Below are positions 1-7,533 of a DNA stretch of 64,000 nucleotides, piece by piece. Location of the stretch: assembly GCF_036116635.1 (NCBI RefSeq), contig NZ_CP107995.1:3472001-3536000 (forward strand), read 5' to 3'. A model generated the notes under the pieces. That model saw nothing but the letters and a program-made list of their open reading frames with translations, was not told the origin of the DNA and did not search any database. Position 1 is the stretch's first letter; the number at the start of each line of letters is the position of its first letter. The position numbers and the translations under genes are program-made. The stretch is from Amycolatopsis sp. NBC_00345. GTDB taxonomy: Bacteria > Actinomycetota > Actinomycetes > Mycobacteriales > Pseudonocardiaceae.

Positions 1-173
1 CCCCGGCGACGGAGTCGGCGTTCATCATCGCGGCCCGCCAGTCCGGCCACCTGGTCCGCGGCTGGGACTTCGACTCGGCCGGCCTCGCCACCACCCCGCC
101 CGCCAGCTACGCGGCGACCAACCACCCGTGGGACGCCTGGTACCAGACGCTGACCAGCGGGGCCGCGGAGTAG
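1..173 (+). CDS. C-terminal end of an unidentified protein (truncated by window)
   Basis: An open frame enters from the left edge (first full codon at base 3) and stops at TAG 171-173, giving 56 residues with no start inside the window. The tail is rich in aromatic residues and ends TSGAAE. I do not recognise the family. Codon use is GC3-rich like the neighbours, and the frame ends just before a palindromic repeat that could act as its terminator. It may be non-coding, but an uninterrupted frame with actinobacterial codon bias ending before a terminator-like repeat makes a real gene end likely. Confidence 0.45.
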   Translation, partial: PATESAFIIAARQSGHLVRGWDFDSAGLATTPPASYAATNHPWDAWYQTLTSGAAE

Positions 174-200
174 CCACCGGAAGCTGACTCCGGCCCAAGG

Positions 201-248
201 ACTCGTGAGTGTTGGTGACGGTTAGAACCGGCATAAACACTCACGAGT
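201..248. repeat. Diverged copy of the 46-bp intergenic palindrome
   Basis: ACTCGTGAGT and ACTCACGAGT form the outer arms, with GGTTAGAACC at the centre. The inner arms have mismatches (GTTGGTGACG against GGCATAAACA), so this is a decayed relative of the perfect copies at 39410 and 56459. It lies between two converging genes and its last base is the first base of the TetR stop codon, a position fitting a bidirectional terminator. Confidence 0.85.
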
Positions 249-829
249 CAACGTGGCTCGCGTAGCCCGGCGATGAGCACCCCGACCAGCCGGCGCGCGT
301 CGTAGCGGGAGTCGGTCTCGGCGCCGATGCAGAGGTTGCCGACGCCGCGCATCACCTCGATGGCCTGCAGGTCGGACCGGATCTCGCCGGCCGCGGCCGC
401 GGCGTCGAGCAGCTCGGCGCACACCGGCACCAGGCGGTCGAGGAAGTACGCGTGCAGCGTCTCGAAACCGGCGTTGTCGGACCGCAGCACGGCGGCCAGC
501 CCGTGTTTGGTGACCAGGAAGTCGACGAACTGGTCGATCCACCGCCCCAGCGCGGCGTGCGGGGTTTCGCTGCTCTTCAGCAGGGCCGGGCCGGCCTCGG
601 CGAGCGCCTCGACCTGGTGCCGGTAAACGGCGATGATCAGGTCCGCCCGCGTCGGGAAGTGGCGATAGATCGTGCCCATCCCGACGCCCGCCTTGGCCGC
701 GATGTCACGGACCGGCGCTTCCACACCGGACGCGACGAACACCGCCGCGGCCGCGTCCAGCAGGGTCTCCTCGTTGCGCCGCGCGTCCGCCCGCTTGGGC
801 TTGGCCGCCGGCTCCCCGCCTTCACTCAC
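248..829 (-). CDS. TetR/AcrR family transcriptional regulator
   Basis: A 193-residue TetR repressor. The N-terminal helix-turn-helix is clear: RNEETLLDAAAAVFVASG, then a recognition segment GVGMGTIYRHFPTRADL. The rest is the variable ligand-binding domain. The reading frame stays open far upstream over the aldo-keto reductase, but that part is a shadow. I chose GTG 829-827 because GGAG lies 7 nt before it; GTG 832 is an alternative. It is divergent from the aldo-keto reductase, and a long inverted repeat lies between them, so it probably represses that gene and itself. The ligand is unknown. Confidence 0.88.
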   Translation of the reverse strand: MSEGGEPAAKPKRADARRNEETLLDAAAAVFVASGVEAPVRDIAAKAGVGMGTIYRHFPTRADLIIAVYRHQVEALAEAGPALLKSSETPHAALGRWIDQFVDFLVTKHGLAAVLRSDNAGFETLHAYFLDRLVPVCAELLDAAAAAGEIRSDLQAIEVMRGVGNLCIGAETDSRYDARRLVGVLIAGLREPR

Positions 830-947
830 CACGTGACTCCTTCCACTACCTGCCTTGCCACCACCCGCTTTGCTCCGCAGGCCCTGAACACAGGCATCCA
901 ACCCCAGGCGTCGCCCAGCAGAACGTGCCCAGCAACCCTTGCGAAAC

Positions 948-984
948 GGAACATCGCTCCGTATGGTTATCGGAGCAAGGTTCC
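948..984. promoter_or_regulatory. Inverted-repeat operator between TetR and aldo-keto reductase
   Basis: The 14-nt arms GGAACATCGCTCCG and CGGAGCAAGGTTCC pair with two mismatches around a 9-nt AT-rich spacer (tatggttat). The site lies 63 bp upstream of the aldo-keto reductase start and 119 bp upstream of the TetR start. Size and place fit the operator of the adjacent TetR protein; this is inferred from symmetry only. Confidence 0.6.
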
Positions 985-1046
985 GCTTGCTCATCATGCC
1001 AGAGCGCGGGACCGGCCGCCAAACCCCGTCACGGAGGACCACGCTC

Positions 1047-2066
1047 ATGCAGTACCGCACTTTGGGCCGCACCGGTGTGCAGGTCAGCACCCTCGCGCTC
1101 GGCGCGATGAACTTCGGCGCCATCGGGCACACCACCCAGGAAGAGGTCACCGCCATCGTCGACGGCGCCCTCGAAGCCGGGATCAACCTGATCGACACGG
1201 CCGACGCGTACAGCCGCGGCCAGTCGGAGGAGATGGTCGGCCGGGCCATCGCCGGGCGCCGGGACGACCTCGTGCTGGCCACGAAGGCGAACAACCCGAT
1301 GGGCGACGACCGGAACCAGCAGGGCAGCTCGCGCCGCTGGCTGGTCACCGAGCTGGACCACAGCCTGCGCCGCCTCGGGGTCGACCACGTCGACCTATAC
1401 CAGATCCACCGGTGGGACCCGAGCACCAGCGACGAGGAGACCCTCTCGGCGCTGACCGACCTGCAGCGCGCCGGGAAGATCCGCTACTTCGGCTCCTCGA
1501 CCTTCCCCGCGTACCGCCTCGTGCAGGCCCAGTGGGCCGCCCGCGAGCACCACCTGAGCCGGTACGTCACCGAGCAGCCCGGTTACTCCATCCTGCAGCG
1601 CGGGATCGAGACCCACGTGCTGCCGGTGACCGAGGAGTACGGGCTCGGCGTGCTGGTGTGGAGCCCGCTGGCCTCGGGCTGGCTGTCCGGCGCCGTCCGC
1701 GAGGGCCGGGAGGTCACCACCAACCGCTCGGCCTTCCTGCCGGAGCGCTTCGACACCGCCATCCCCTCGAACCGGGCCAAGCTCGACGCCGTCGAGCAGC
1801 TGGCCAAGATCGCCGACGAGGCCGGGCTGAGCCTGATCCAGCTCGCGCTCGGGTTCGTCACCGCGCACCCCGCCGTGACCAGCGCGATCATCGGCCCCCG
1901 CACCACCGGCCACCTGGACTCGCAGCTCGCCGCCGCGGACACCGTGCTCTCCGCCGACGTGCTCGACGCGATCGACGCCGTGGTCGCCCCCGGCGCCGAC
2001 CTGGCCGCGCACGAGAAGTTCGACACCCCGCCCGCGTTGCTCGACCCGGCCCTGCGCCGCCGCTGA
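1047..2066 (+). CDS. Aldo/keto reductase
   Basis: A cytosolic NADPH-dependent aldo/keto reductase of 339 residues, the normal length for the YajO/Tas-type branch. It opens MQYRTLGRTGVQVSTLALG. The family signature with catalytic Asp and Tyr is seen in GINLIDTADAYSRGQSEEMVG, the active-site Lys in LVLATKANNP and the His in LYQIHRWDP. The ATG is chosen because GGAGG lies 9 nt upstream; an in-frame upstream ATG has no such site. A flavin-type luciferase-like oxidoreductase follows 24 bp later, so the two are probably co-transcribed. The carbonyl substrate cannot be told. Confidence 0.92.
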   Translation: MQYRTLGRTGVQVSTLALGAMNFGAIGHTTQEEVTAIVDGALEAGINLIDTADAYSRGQSEEMVGRAIAGRRDDLVLATKANNPMGDDRNQQGSSRRWLVTELDHSLRRLGVDHVDLYQIHRWDPSTSDEETLSALTDLQRAGKIRYFGSSTFPAYRLVQAQWAAREHHLSRYVTEQPGYSILQRGIETHVLPVTEEYGLGVLVWSPLASGWLSGAVREGREVTTNRSAFLPERFDTAIPSNRAKLDAVEQLAKIADEAGLSLIQLALGFVTAHPAVTSAIIGPRTTGHLDSQLAAADTVLSADVLDAIDAVVAPGADLAAHEKFDTPPALLDPALRRR

Positions 2067-2090
2067 CGTCCGAGGAAGGACCACGAACCC

Positions 2091-2957
2091 ATGTCCCCCA
2101 TCAGTTTCGGCCTCATGACCGCCCCTCAGCAGGTCGGCTACCCCGACGTGCTGCGGGTCTGGCGCGAGGCGGACCAGATCCCCGAGATCGAGCACGCCTG
2201 GCTGTTCGACCACCTCATGCCGATCGGCGGTGACCCGGACGGGCCGATCTTCGAAGGCTGGACGCTGCTCTCGGCCCTCGCCGCGTCGACCGAGCGGCTG
2301 CGGCTCGGCCTGATGGTCACCAGCAACCGCTTCCGGCCGCCCGCGATCCTGGCCAAGATCGCCACGACCGTCGACGTCGTCTCCGGCGGGCGGCTCGAGT
2401 TCGGCATCGGCGCGGGCTCACGGCCCAGCGTTCCCATGGCCCGGCGGGAATACGACGCGCACGGCCTGCCCTATCACGACGCCGCGCACGCCGTGGAAAG
2501 CCTCGCCGAGGCCTGCACCGTGATCCGGCGGCTGTGGACCGAGGACAAGCCATTCGACTTCGCCGGCACCCATCACCAGCTCACCGGCGCGTTCGCCAAC
2601 CCCAAGCCGGTCCAGCACCCCCACCCGCCGATCGTCATCGGCGGGCGCGCCGCCGCGACGTTGCGCGTGGCCGCCGAGCACGCCGACCGGTGGAACATCC
2701 CGGGCGGCGACCTCGAGGACGCGGTCAGCCGCAGCGCCATGCTGGACCGCTACTGCGAGGACATCGGCCGCGACCCGGCCGAGATCACCCGCTCGATCTT
2801 CCTGTCCGTCTCCTACGACCAGCCCGAAACCACCCGTGAGGCGATCCGCGAGGCGACCGGCGCCGGCTTCTCGCACGTCATCCTCGGCCTGTCCTCGCCC
2901 TACCCCGCCGGCGTCGCCCGGTGGCTCGCCGACGAGCTGATCGGCAAGTCGGTCTAG
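2091..2957 (+). CDS. LLM-class (luciferase-like) F420/FMN-dependent oxidoreductase
   Basis: A 288-residue TIM-barrel flavin/F420 oxidoreductase of the bacterial luciferase family. Visible family segments are AWLFDHLMPIGGDPDGP near the N-terminus, LGLMVTSNRFRPPAILAKIATTVD with the GGRLEFGIGAGS motif that follows, and IVIGGRAAATLRVAAEHADRW. GAGGAAGG precedes the ATG. It follows an aldo/keto reductase in the same orientation, suggesting a two-gene redox operon under the upstream TetR operator. In actinobacteria this branch usually uses F420, which is family knowledge and not visible here. Confidence 0.88.
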   Translation: MSPISFGLMTAPQQVGYPDVLRVWREADQIPEIEHAWLFDHLMPIGGDPDGPIFEGWTLLSALAASTERLRLGLMVTSNRFRPPAILAKIATTVDVVSGGRLEFGIGAGSRPSVPMARREYDAHGLPYHDAAHAVESLAEACTVIRRLWTEDKPFDFAGTHHQLTGAFANPKPVQHPHPPIVIGGRAAATLRVAAEHADRWNIPGGDLEDAVSRSAMLDRYCEDIGRDPAEITRSIFLSVSYDQPETTREAIREATGAGFSHVILGLSSPYPAGVARWLADELIGKSV

Positions 2958-3396
2958 CGCGGTCCAGTCCGGCCGGGCCTCGAAAAGGCAATCCTCGAAA
3001 AGGCGATCCTCGACCAGAGAACCGGCCAGGAACGCGAACGGGCCGGGCTACCTCACCCCGACGGAGGAAGCCCGGCCCTGTCCCCGCAGATGCGCGCACC
3101 GGCCATCGTCCCTGGCCGTTGACCGGCCATGCCCGGCGCCGCACCAACGTTCCCGCCGCCCGTGCGGCGTTCCCAGGCGCCGTACGAAAAACAGGAAGTG
3201 CGTTGTGGTCCGCGGATCAGCTCCACACTGCGGCGCCGCCCACGACCACCAACGGCCGCGGCGCCTCCCGCTCCGGCACGGGTTCCATCACGCGAACCCG
3301 AGCTCTCGCCGGGGCCTCGGCGCAGTGCTGCTCGACCCGTTCCATCAGAACGGCGCCGACCATCAAGAACACCGGAGTACCCAACGCCAACCACAT
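2958..3396. other. Non-coding stretch upstream of the sugar transporter
   Basis: About 440 bases without a convincing gene. Reading frames here have no family resemblance and no ribosome sites. The left end carries a short direct repeat, CTCGAAAAGGC at about 2980 and again at about 2994. The right end leads into two palindromes that probably control the transporter. Confidence 0.5.
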
Positions 3397-3418
3397 GATC
3401 GCTGGGTACCCAGTGATC
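3397..3418. promoter_or_regulatory. 22-bp palindrome upstream of the sugar porter
   Basis: GATCGCTGGGTA and TACCCAGTGATC share the central GGTACC and match their reverse complement except for one symmetric pair. This strongly symmetric site is 106 bp before the transporter start and looks like an operator for a dimeric repressor. No regulator gene lies beside it, so the binding protein is probably encoded elsewhere. Confidence 0.55.
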
Positions 3419-3443
3419 CCGGAACTGAATCACCCCGGTCCCA

Positions 3444-3457
3444 AAATCACATGATTT
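3444..3457. promoter_or_regulatory. Second small inverted repeat before the sugar porter
   Basis: AAATCA and TGATTT arms with a 2-bp spacer, in an AT-rich stretch just 3' of the larger palindrome and 67 bp before the start codon. It may be a second operator or part of the promoter; no clear -35/-10 pair was identified. Confidence 0.35.
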
Positions 3458-3523
3458 CCTTGACCCACACCGAAAATCGCGCCTCGTCCTGCGAATGTTC
3501 CGTGACCGGGCCATGATCACCAG

Positions 3524-4891
3524 GTGAACGGACACCGGAAATCGAACTTCGGCATCTGGTTCTTCGGCGCGCTCGGCGGAATCCTCTGGGGCTACGACAC
3601 CGGCGTGATCTCCGGCGCGCTGCTCTACATCGACCGCGACATCCCGCTCAGCCCGATCGTGCAGGGCCTGGTCGTCTCCGGCCTGCTCGCCGGGTCGATG
3701 GCGGGCGCGGGGCTGGCCGGACGGCTGGCCGATTCGCTGGGCCGGCGCAAGATGATCCTCGCCTCCGGCGCGGTGTTCACCGTCGGCACCCTGGGCGCCG
3801 CGCTGGCGGGCGGCGCGCCGCTGCTGGTGGCGTTCCGGTTCGTGATGGGCATCGGCGTCGGCATCGCGTCGGTGGTGGTGCCGATGTACCTGTCCGAGCT
3901 GGCGCCGAAAGAGGTCCGCGGCAAGCTCACGTCGCTGATGCAGCTCCTGGTCACGATCGGGATCCTGGTCGCCTACATCACCGACTACGCGCTGTCCGGC
4001 GCGGGCGCCTGGCGGTGGATGATCGGGCTGGGCGTGGTGCCCGCCGTGCTGCTCATGGCCGGGATCTACACCCAGCCGGAGAGCCCGCGCTGGCTGGCCG
4101 TCAACAAACACGACGAAACGGGCGCCAAGCAGGTCCTCGCCGGGCTGCGCGGCAGCGAGTCCGTCGCCGAGGCCGAGCTGGCCGATATCCGCGCCGGCGC
4201 CCGCGCCCAGGCCGAGAACGAAGAGCCGCTGCGGCTGCGCATGCTCACCGGCGGCCGGCTGCGGAAGGTGTTCACCGTCGGCATGCTGCTGGTGTTCTTC
4301 CAGAACTTCGTCGGGATCAACACGATCATCTACTACGCCCCGACGCTGCTGACCAACGTCGGTTTCGGCTCCTCCGGCGCGATCCTCGCGAACGTCGGCA
4401 TCGGCGCCGTCAACATGCTCATGACGCTGCCCGCGATGCGCCTGATCGACCGCGCCGGGCGGCGGCCGCTGCTGCTCGTCGGCGCGCTGGGCATGTGCGG
4501 CGCGATGATCCTGCTGGCGGCGGCCAACCTCGCCGGGATGACCAAGGGCCCGCTGCTGCTCGGCCTGACGCTGTCGGGCATCGCGATCTACGTCGCGTCG
4601 TTCTCCGTGTCCTGGGGCCCGGTCCAGTGGGTCGCGCTGCCGGAGCTGTTCCCCCTGCGGGTCCGAGCGGCCGCAGTGGGGCTGTGCGTGGTGTTCAACT
4701 GGCTGTTCAACCTGGTCGTCGCGCTGGTCTTCCCGCCGCTGCTGGCCAAGTTCGGCGCCGGGCTGAACTTCCTGTTCTTCGCCGTGATGACGGCGCTGGC
4801 GTTCGTGTTCGTCAAGAAGCTGATGCCGGAGACGAAGGGCCGCAGCCTGGAGGACCTCGAGCGCGAGCTGGCCGAGCCGAGCCGGACGTAA
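3524..4891 (+). CDS. MFS sugar porter (sugar:proton symporter)
   Basis: A 455-residue inner-membrane transporter of the MFS sugar porter family with about 12 hydrophobic helices. Signatures seen are GYDTGVISGALLYI in helix 1, the loop 2-3 motif GRLADSLGRRK, RFVMGIGVGIASVVVPMYLSE, PESPRWL after helix 6, the FVGINTIIYYAP sugar-binding stretch in helix 7, RAGRRPLLL, and the C-terminal PETKGRSLEDLE. Start is GTG with a weak AGG. It would import a hexose or pentose with protons; the exact sugar is not predictable. Two palindromes upstream suggest repression. The sirtuin gene follows after 9 bp and may be co-transcribed. Confidence 0.93.
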   Translation: MNGHRKSNFGIWFFGALGGILWGYDTGVISGALLYIDRDIPLSPIVQGLVVSGLLAGSMAGAGLAGRLADSLGRRKMILASGAVFTVGTLGAALAGGAPLLVAFRFVMGIGVGIASVVVPMYLSELAPKEVRGKLTSLMQLLVTIGILVAYITDYALSGAGAWRWMIGLGVVPAVLLMAGIYTQPESPRWLAVNKHDETGAKQVLAGLRGSESVAEAELADIRAGARAQAENEEPLRLRMLTGGRLRKVFTVGMLLVFFQNFVGINTIIYYAPTLLTNVGFGSSGAILANVGIGAVNMLMTLPAMRLIDRAGRRPLLLVGALGMCGAMILLAAANLAGMTKGPLLLGLTLSGIAIYVASFSVSWGPVQWVALPELFPLRVRAAAVGLCVVFNWLFNLVVALVFPPLLAKFGAGLNFLFFAVMTALAFVFVKKLMPETKGRSLEDLERELAEPSRT

Positions 4892-4900
4892 ACTGGCCGA

Positions 4901-5800
4901 GTGCGCACACGACCGACGTTGACCTGGGCCGGCACCGGGGAGCCACTCCCGCGCACCGGCACCCTCGACGAGGTGGCCGGGGTACTGGCCGGCGGCCGGG
5001 TAGTGGCGCTCAGCGGCGCCGGGATCTCCACCGAGTCCGGCATCCCGGACTACCGCGGCGAGTCCGGCAGCCTGCGCCGGCACACCCCGATGACCTACGG
5101 CGAGTTCGTCGCGGGCGAGGACGGCCGCCGCCGCTACTGGGCGCGCAGCCACCTGGGCTGGCGGACCATCGCGCGGGCGGCGCCGAACGCCGGCCACCGC
5201 GCCGTCGCCGCCCTGCGCGCCGCCGGGCACCTGTCCGGGGTGATCACACAGAACGTCGACGGCCTGCACCGCGCGGCCGGCACCCCCGGCGTCGTCGAGC
5301 TGCACGGCAACCTCGACCGTGTGGTCTGCCTCGGCTGCCGCCGGTCCAGCGCCCGCGAGGAGCTGGACGCCCGGCTGCGCGCCGCCAACCCCGGTTTCGG
5401 CGGCACCGCCACCCGGATCAACCCGGACGGCGACGCCGAGCTCGCCGAGGACGCCGTCCGCTCGTTCCGCCTGGTCCCCTGCACGGCCTGCTCCGGCGTG
5501 CTGAAGCCGGACGTGGTCTTCTTCGGCGAGAACGTGCCGCGGGCACGGGTGGAGCGCTGTTACCGCCTGGTCGACGAGGCCGCCGCGCTGCTGGTCCTCG
5601 GCTCTTCCCTCACGGTGATGTCCGGCCTGCGCTTCGTCCGCCACGCCGCGAAAACCGGCAAGCCCGTGCTGATCGTCAACCGCGGCGAGACCCGCGGCGA
5701 CAGCCACGCGGACGTGCGCGTGGACCAGCCACTGGGCCTCGCGCTGACCGGGCTGCTCACTCGGCTGGCGGTCCCAGCAGCCGCTCCACCAGTGCCGTGA
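4901..5800 (+). CDS. NAD-dependent protein deacetylase, SIR2 family
   Basis: A cytosolic sirtuin of 299 residues that removes acyl groups from lysines using NAD. The NAD-binding motif GAGISTESGIPDYRG starts near residue 39, TQNVDGLHR near 116, and the catalytic His is about residue 135 in ELHGNL. The zinc site is CLGC plus a second pair in CTAC, and VVFFGENVP follows. The segment between the two Cys pairs is longer than in many bacterial sirtuins. Start is GTG, 9 bp after the transporter stop. The last 44 bp overlap, tail to tail, the next minus-strand gene. Confidence 0.93.
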   Translation: MRTRPTLTWAGTGEPLPRTGTLDEVAGVLAGGRVVALSGAGISTESGIPDYRGESGSLRRHTPMTYGEFVAGEDGRRRYWARSHLGWRTIARAAPNAGHRAVAALRAAGHLSGVITQNVDGLHRAAGTPGVVELHGNLDRVVCLGCRRSSAREELDARLRAANPGFGGTATRINPDGDAELAEDAVRSFRLVPCTACSGVLKPDVVFFGENVPRARVERCYRLVDEAAALLVLGSSLTVMSGLRFVRHAAKTGKPVLIVNRGETRGDSHADVRVDQPLGLALTGLLTRLAVPAAAPPVP

Positions 5801-6347
5801 CCAGTGCGGCCGCCTGATCCTCGGTGATCAGCTCCGGCAGGGTCAGGCGCTCGACGACCAGCCAGTTCAGCGCCAGGTAGAGCAGCATGGCCGCGGTCGC
5901 GTCGCCGGGCCGGGTCCCGTCTTCGCGAAAGGTGGCGTTCGCGTCCAGGTCTTCCTGCAGCCGGTCGGTCAGCACCGAGCGCAGCTCCGGCCGCCGCACC
6001 GCCTCGAGCCGCAGCTCCAGGAGCGCCAGGCAGACCGAGCGCGACTGCGTGAGCCGCTCGACGAAGACCCGCACCAGCCGCGCCGCGATAGTCCGGTCCT
6101 GCCCGACTTCGAGCAGCGACCCGGCCGTCCAGGGGTCCGGGGTCAGCCGGTCGTACGCCCGCATGCCGGCCTGGGTGAGCAGGACGTCCCGGCTGCTGAA
6201 GTAGTTCGAGGCGGTGCCCAGCGGCAATCGCGCCTCCGCGTCCACCGCCCGGAAGGTCAGGCCGCGGGCGCCGTCGCGGGCCAGCACCTCCAGCGCCGCG
6301 TCGACGAGGTTGATCCGGCGTCGCAGGTTCTGCCTCACGCGGCCCAC
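5757..6347 (-). CDS. TetR family transcriptional regulator
   Basis: A 196-residue TetR protein. The DNA-binding domain is NLRRRINLVDAALEVLARDG followed by GLTFRAVDAEARLPLGTASNYFSSRDVLL, where NYFSSRDVLL is the usual end of the recognition helix. The C-terminal half is the effector domain. GTG 6347 is used as start; GTG 6338 in frame is possible. It is divergent from the dihydrofolate reductase-like gene, with a perfect 12-bp inverted repeat between them, so autorepression and control of that gene are likely. Its 3' end overlaps the sirtuin 3' end by 44 bp. Confidence 0.9.
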   Translation of the reverse strand: MGRVRQNLRRRINLVDAALEVLARDGARGLTFRAVDAEARLPLGTASNYFSSRDVLLTQAGMRAYDRLTPDPWTAGSLLEVGQDRTIAARLVRVFVERLTQSRSVCLALLELRLEAVRRPELRSVLTDRLQEDLDANATFREDGTRPGDATAAMLLYLALNWLVVERLTLPELITEDQAAALVTALVERLLGPPAE

Positions 6348-6370
6348 ACCCTATGTCCTTTTTACTCCGC

Positions 6371-6401
6371 TTGTAGTGGTATGACCTTGATACCACTACA
6401 A
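6371..6401. promoter_or_regulatory. Perfect TetR-type operator
   Basis: TTGTAGTGGTAT and ATACCACTACAA are exact reverse complements separated by 7 nt. The site sits in the 75-bp gap between the divergent TetR and dihydrofolate reductase-like genes, only 24 bp from the TetR start and about 22 bp from the other, so a bound repressor would block both promoters. Confidence 0.78.
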
Positions 6402-6422
6402 ACGCAGTAAATGGGGCCTAGG

Positions 6423-7004
6423 ATGCGCAAGCTGATCTATTACGTCGGAATATCACTCGACGGTTACCTGGCCGCGCCGGACGGGACGGCCGACTTCTAC
6501 CCGGTCACGCCCGACGTGGTCGAGTTCATCACCACCGAGTACCCGGACACGCTGCCCACGCACATCCGGGCGCAGCTGGGCATCGACGCGCCGAACCGGC
6601 ACTTCGCCGTCGGCATCCAGGGCCGGCGCACCTACGAGCCGGCCCTGGAGGCCGGCGTGACCAGCCCGTTCACGCACCTGCGCCAGTACGTCGTGTCGCG
6701 CAGCATCACCGAAAGCCCGGACCCCGCGGTCGAACTGGTGGACGGCGACCCGCTCGCCAAGGTCCGCGAGCTCAAGGCCGAGGCGAGCGAGGAGCCGGCC
6801 GGGGACATCTACCTGATCGGCGGCAGCGAGCTCGCCGGGCAACTGCTGCCGGAGATCGACGAGCTGGTGCTCAAGGTGTACCCGATCGTCGCGGGCGCCG
6901 GGATTCCCTTGTTCCGTACGGACTTCTCGCCGGTCGCGTTCGAGCTGACCGGCACGCGGACGCTGGAGCACGGCACGGTGGTGCTGAACTACCGGCGGAA
7001 GTGA
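6423..7004 (+). CDS. Dihydrofolate reductase-like (RibD C-terminal domain) protein
   Basis: A 193-residue soluble protein of the RibD_C/DHFR-like family, opening MRKLIYYVGISLDGYLAAPDG, the typical family start. IYLIGGSELAGQLLPEIDELVLKV is the conserved central segment that binds NADPH in relatives. Members are pterin or flavin-precursor-like reductases, many uncharacterised. ATG 6423 is preferred over ATG 6411 because the conserved domain begins there and GGGG lies just upstream. It is likely induced when the divergent TetR releases the operator. The physiological substrate is unknown; it is probably not the essential folate enzyme. Confidence 0.85.
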   Translation: MRKLIYYVGISLDGYLAAPDGTADFYPVTPDVVEFITTEYPDTLPTHIRAQLGIDAPNRHFAVGIQGRRTYEPALEAGVTSPFTHLRQYVVSRSITESPDPAVELVDGDPLAKVRELKAEASEEPAGDIYLIGGSELAGQLLPEIDELVLKVYPIVAGAGIPLFRTDFSPVAFELTGTRTLEHGTVVLNYRRK

Positions 7005-7165
7005 CGCAGGCCGGGGCTGGGGCGGCGGTGCTGGCGTTTCGGCGGAGGTGACGCGAGCCCGGGCCGGGGCGGCAGTGCCGACGGAAGTGACGCTGGCCCA
7101 GGCCGGGGTGGCAATACCGGCATTCCAGCGGAAGTGACGCGAGCCGGAGCCGGCCCGGGCCCGCG
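6993..7165. repeat. Degenerate tandem repeat growing out of a gene end
   Basis: Four imperfect units of about 39-47 bp start at 6993, 7040, 7079 and 7126. Each begins CGGCGGAAGTGACGC or close to it, followed by GCCnnGGCCGGGG. The first unit includes the last codons and stop of the dihydrofolate reductase-like gene, so the array seems to be copies of that gene end. Confidence 0.7.
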
Positions 7166-7169
7166 TGCG

Positions 7170-7533
7170 CCAGGTGGGCGACCAGGACCGCTCGCACCCG
7201 GCCGGGACCGCCCGCACCAGGTGCGCGACTCGAATCGTGCGCGCACGGCGGGCAGTCCGAACCATGCGCACAAAGCGGGTGGTGGTCCGAACCCACAAAC
7301 ACAAGGCAGCCGGTCCCCACCGCGCGCACAAACCAAGGCAGTGGCCCGAACCCGCGCGCGCAAAGCGGCGGCCCGCACCGCGCGCGCACGGCACACGGTC
7401 CCCACCGCGCGGCACACAGTCCGCACCGCATGCACAAAACGGCCGGTCCGGACCGCGTACACAGGCACAAGGTCCGGACCGCGTGCACACCACGCTCCGC
7501 ATACAGGAAAGCGGCCGGTCCAGCCCACCCGCG
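7170..7533. repeat. Second degenerate repeat tract (GCGCGCACAA / GGTCCGNACC)
   Basis: About 360 bases of low-complexity sequence in which short blocks such as ACCGCGCGCACAA, GGTCCGGACCGCG and GGCACAC recur every 21-34 bp with much drift. All frames that cross it give repetitive Arg/Pro/Ala or Cys-rich strings with no family resemblance, so I treat it as non-coding. It fills the gap between two converging genes. Confidence 0.65.

Noticed and set aside
2921..3454. 177-codon frame upstream of the sugar porter
   Set aside because: It overlaps the end of the oxidoreductase, is Arg/Pro-rich and crosses the operator palindromes; no family features.
3053..5707. 884-codon open frame on the minus strand
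   Set aside because: It lies antisense to the sugar porter and sirtuin, both of which have clear family motifs; its translation is His/Asp/Gln-rich low-complexity typical of antisense frames in GC-rich DNA.
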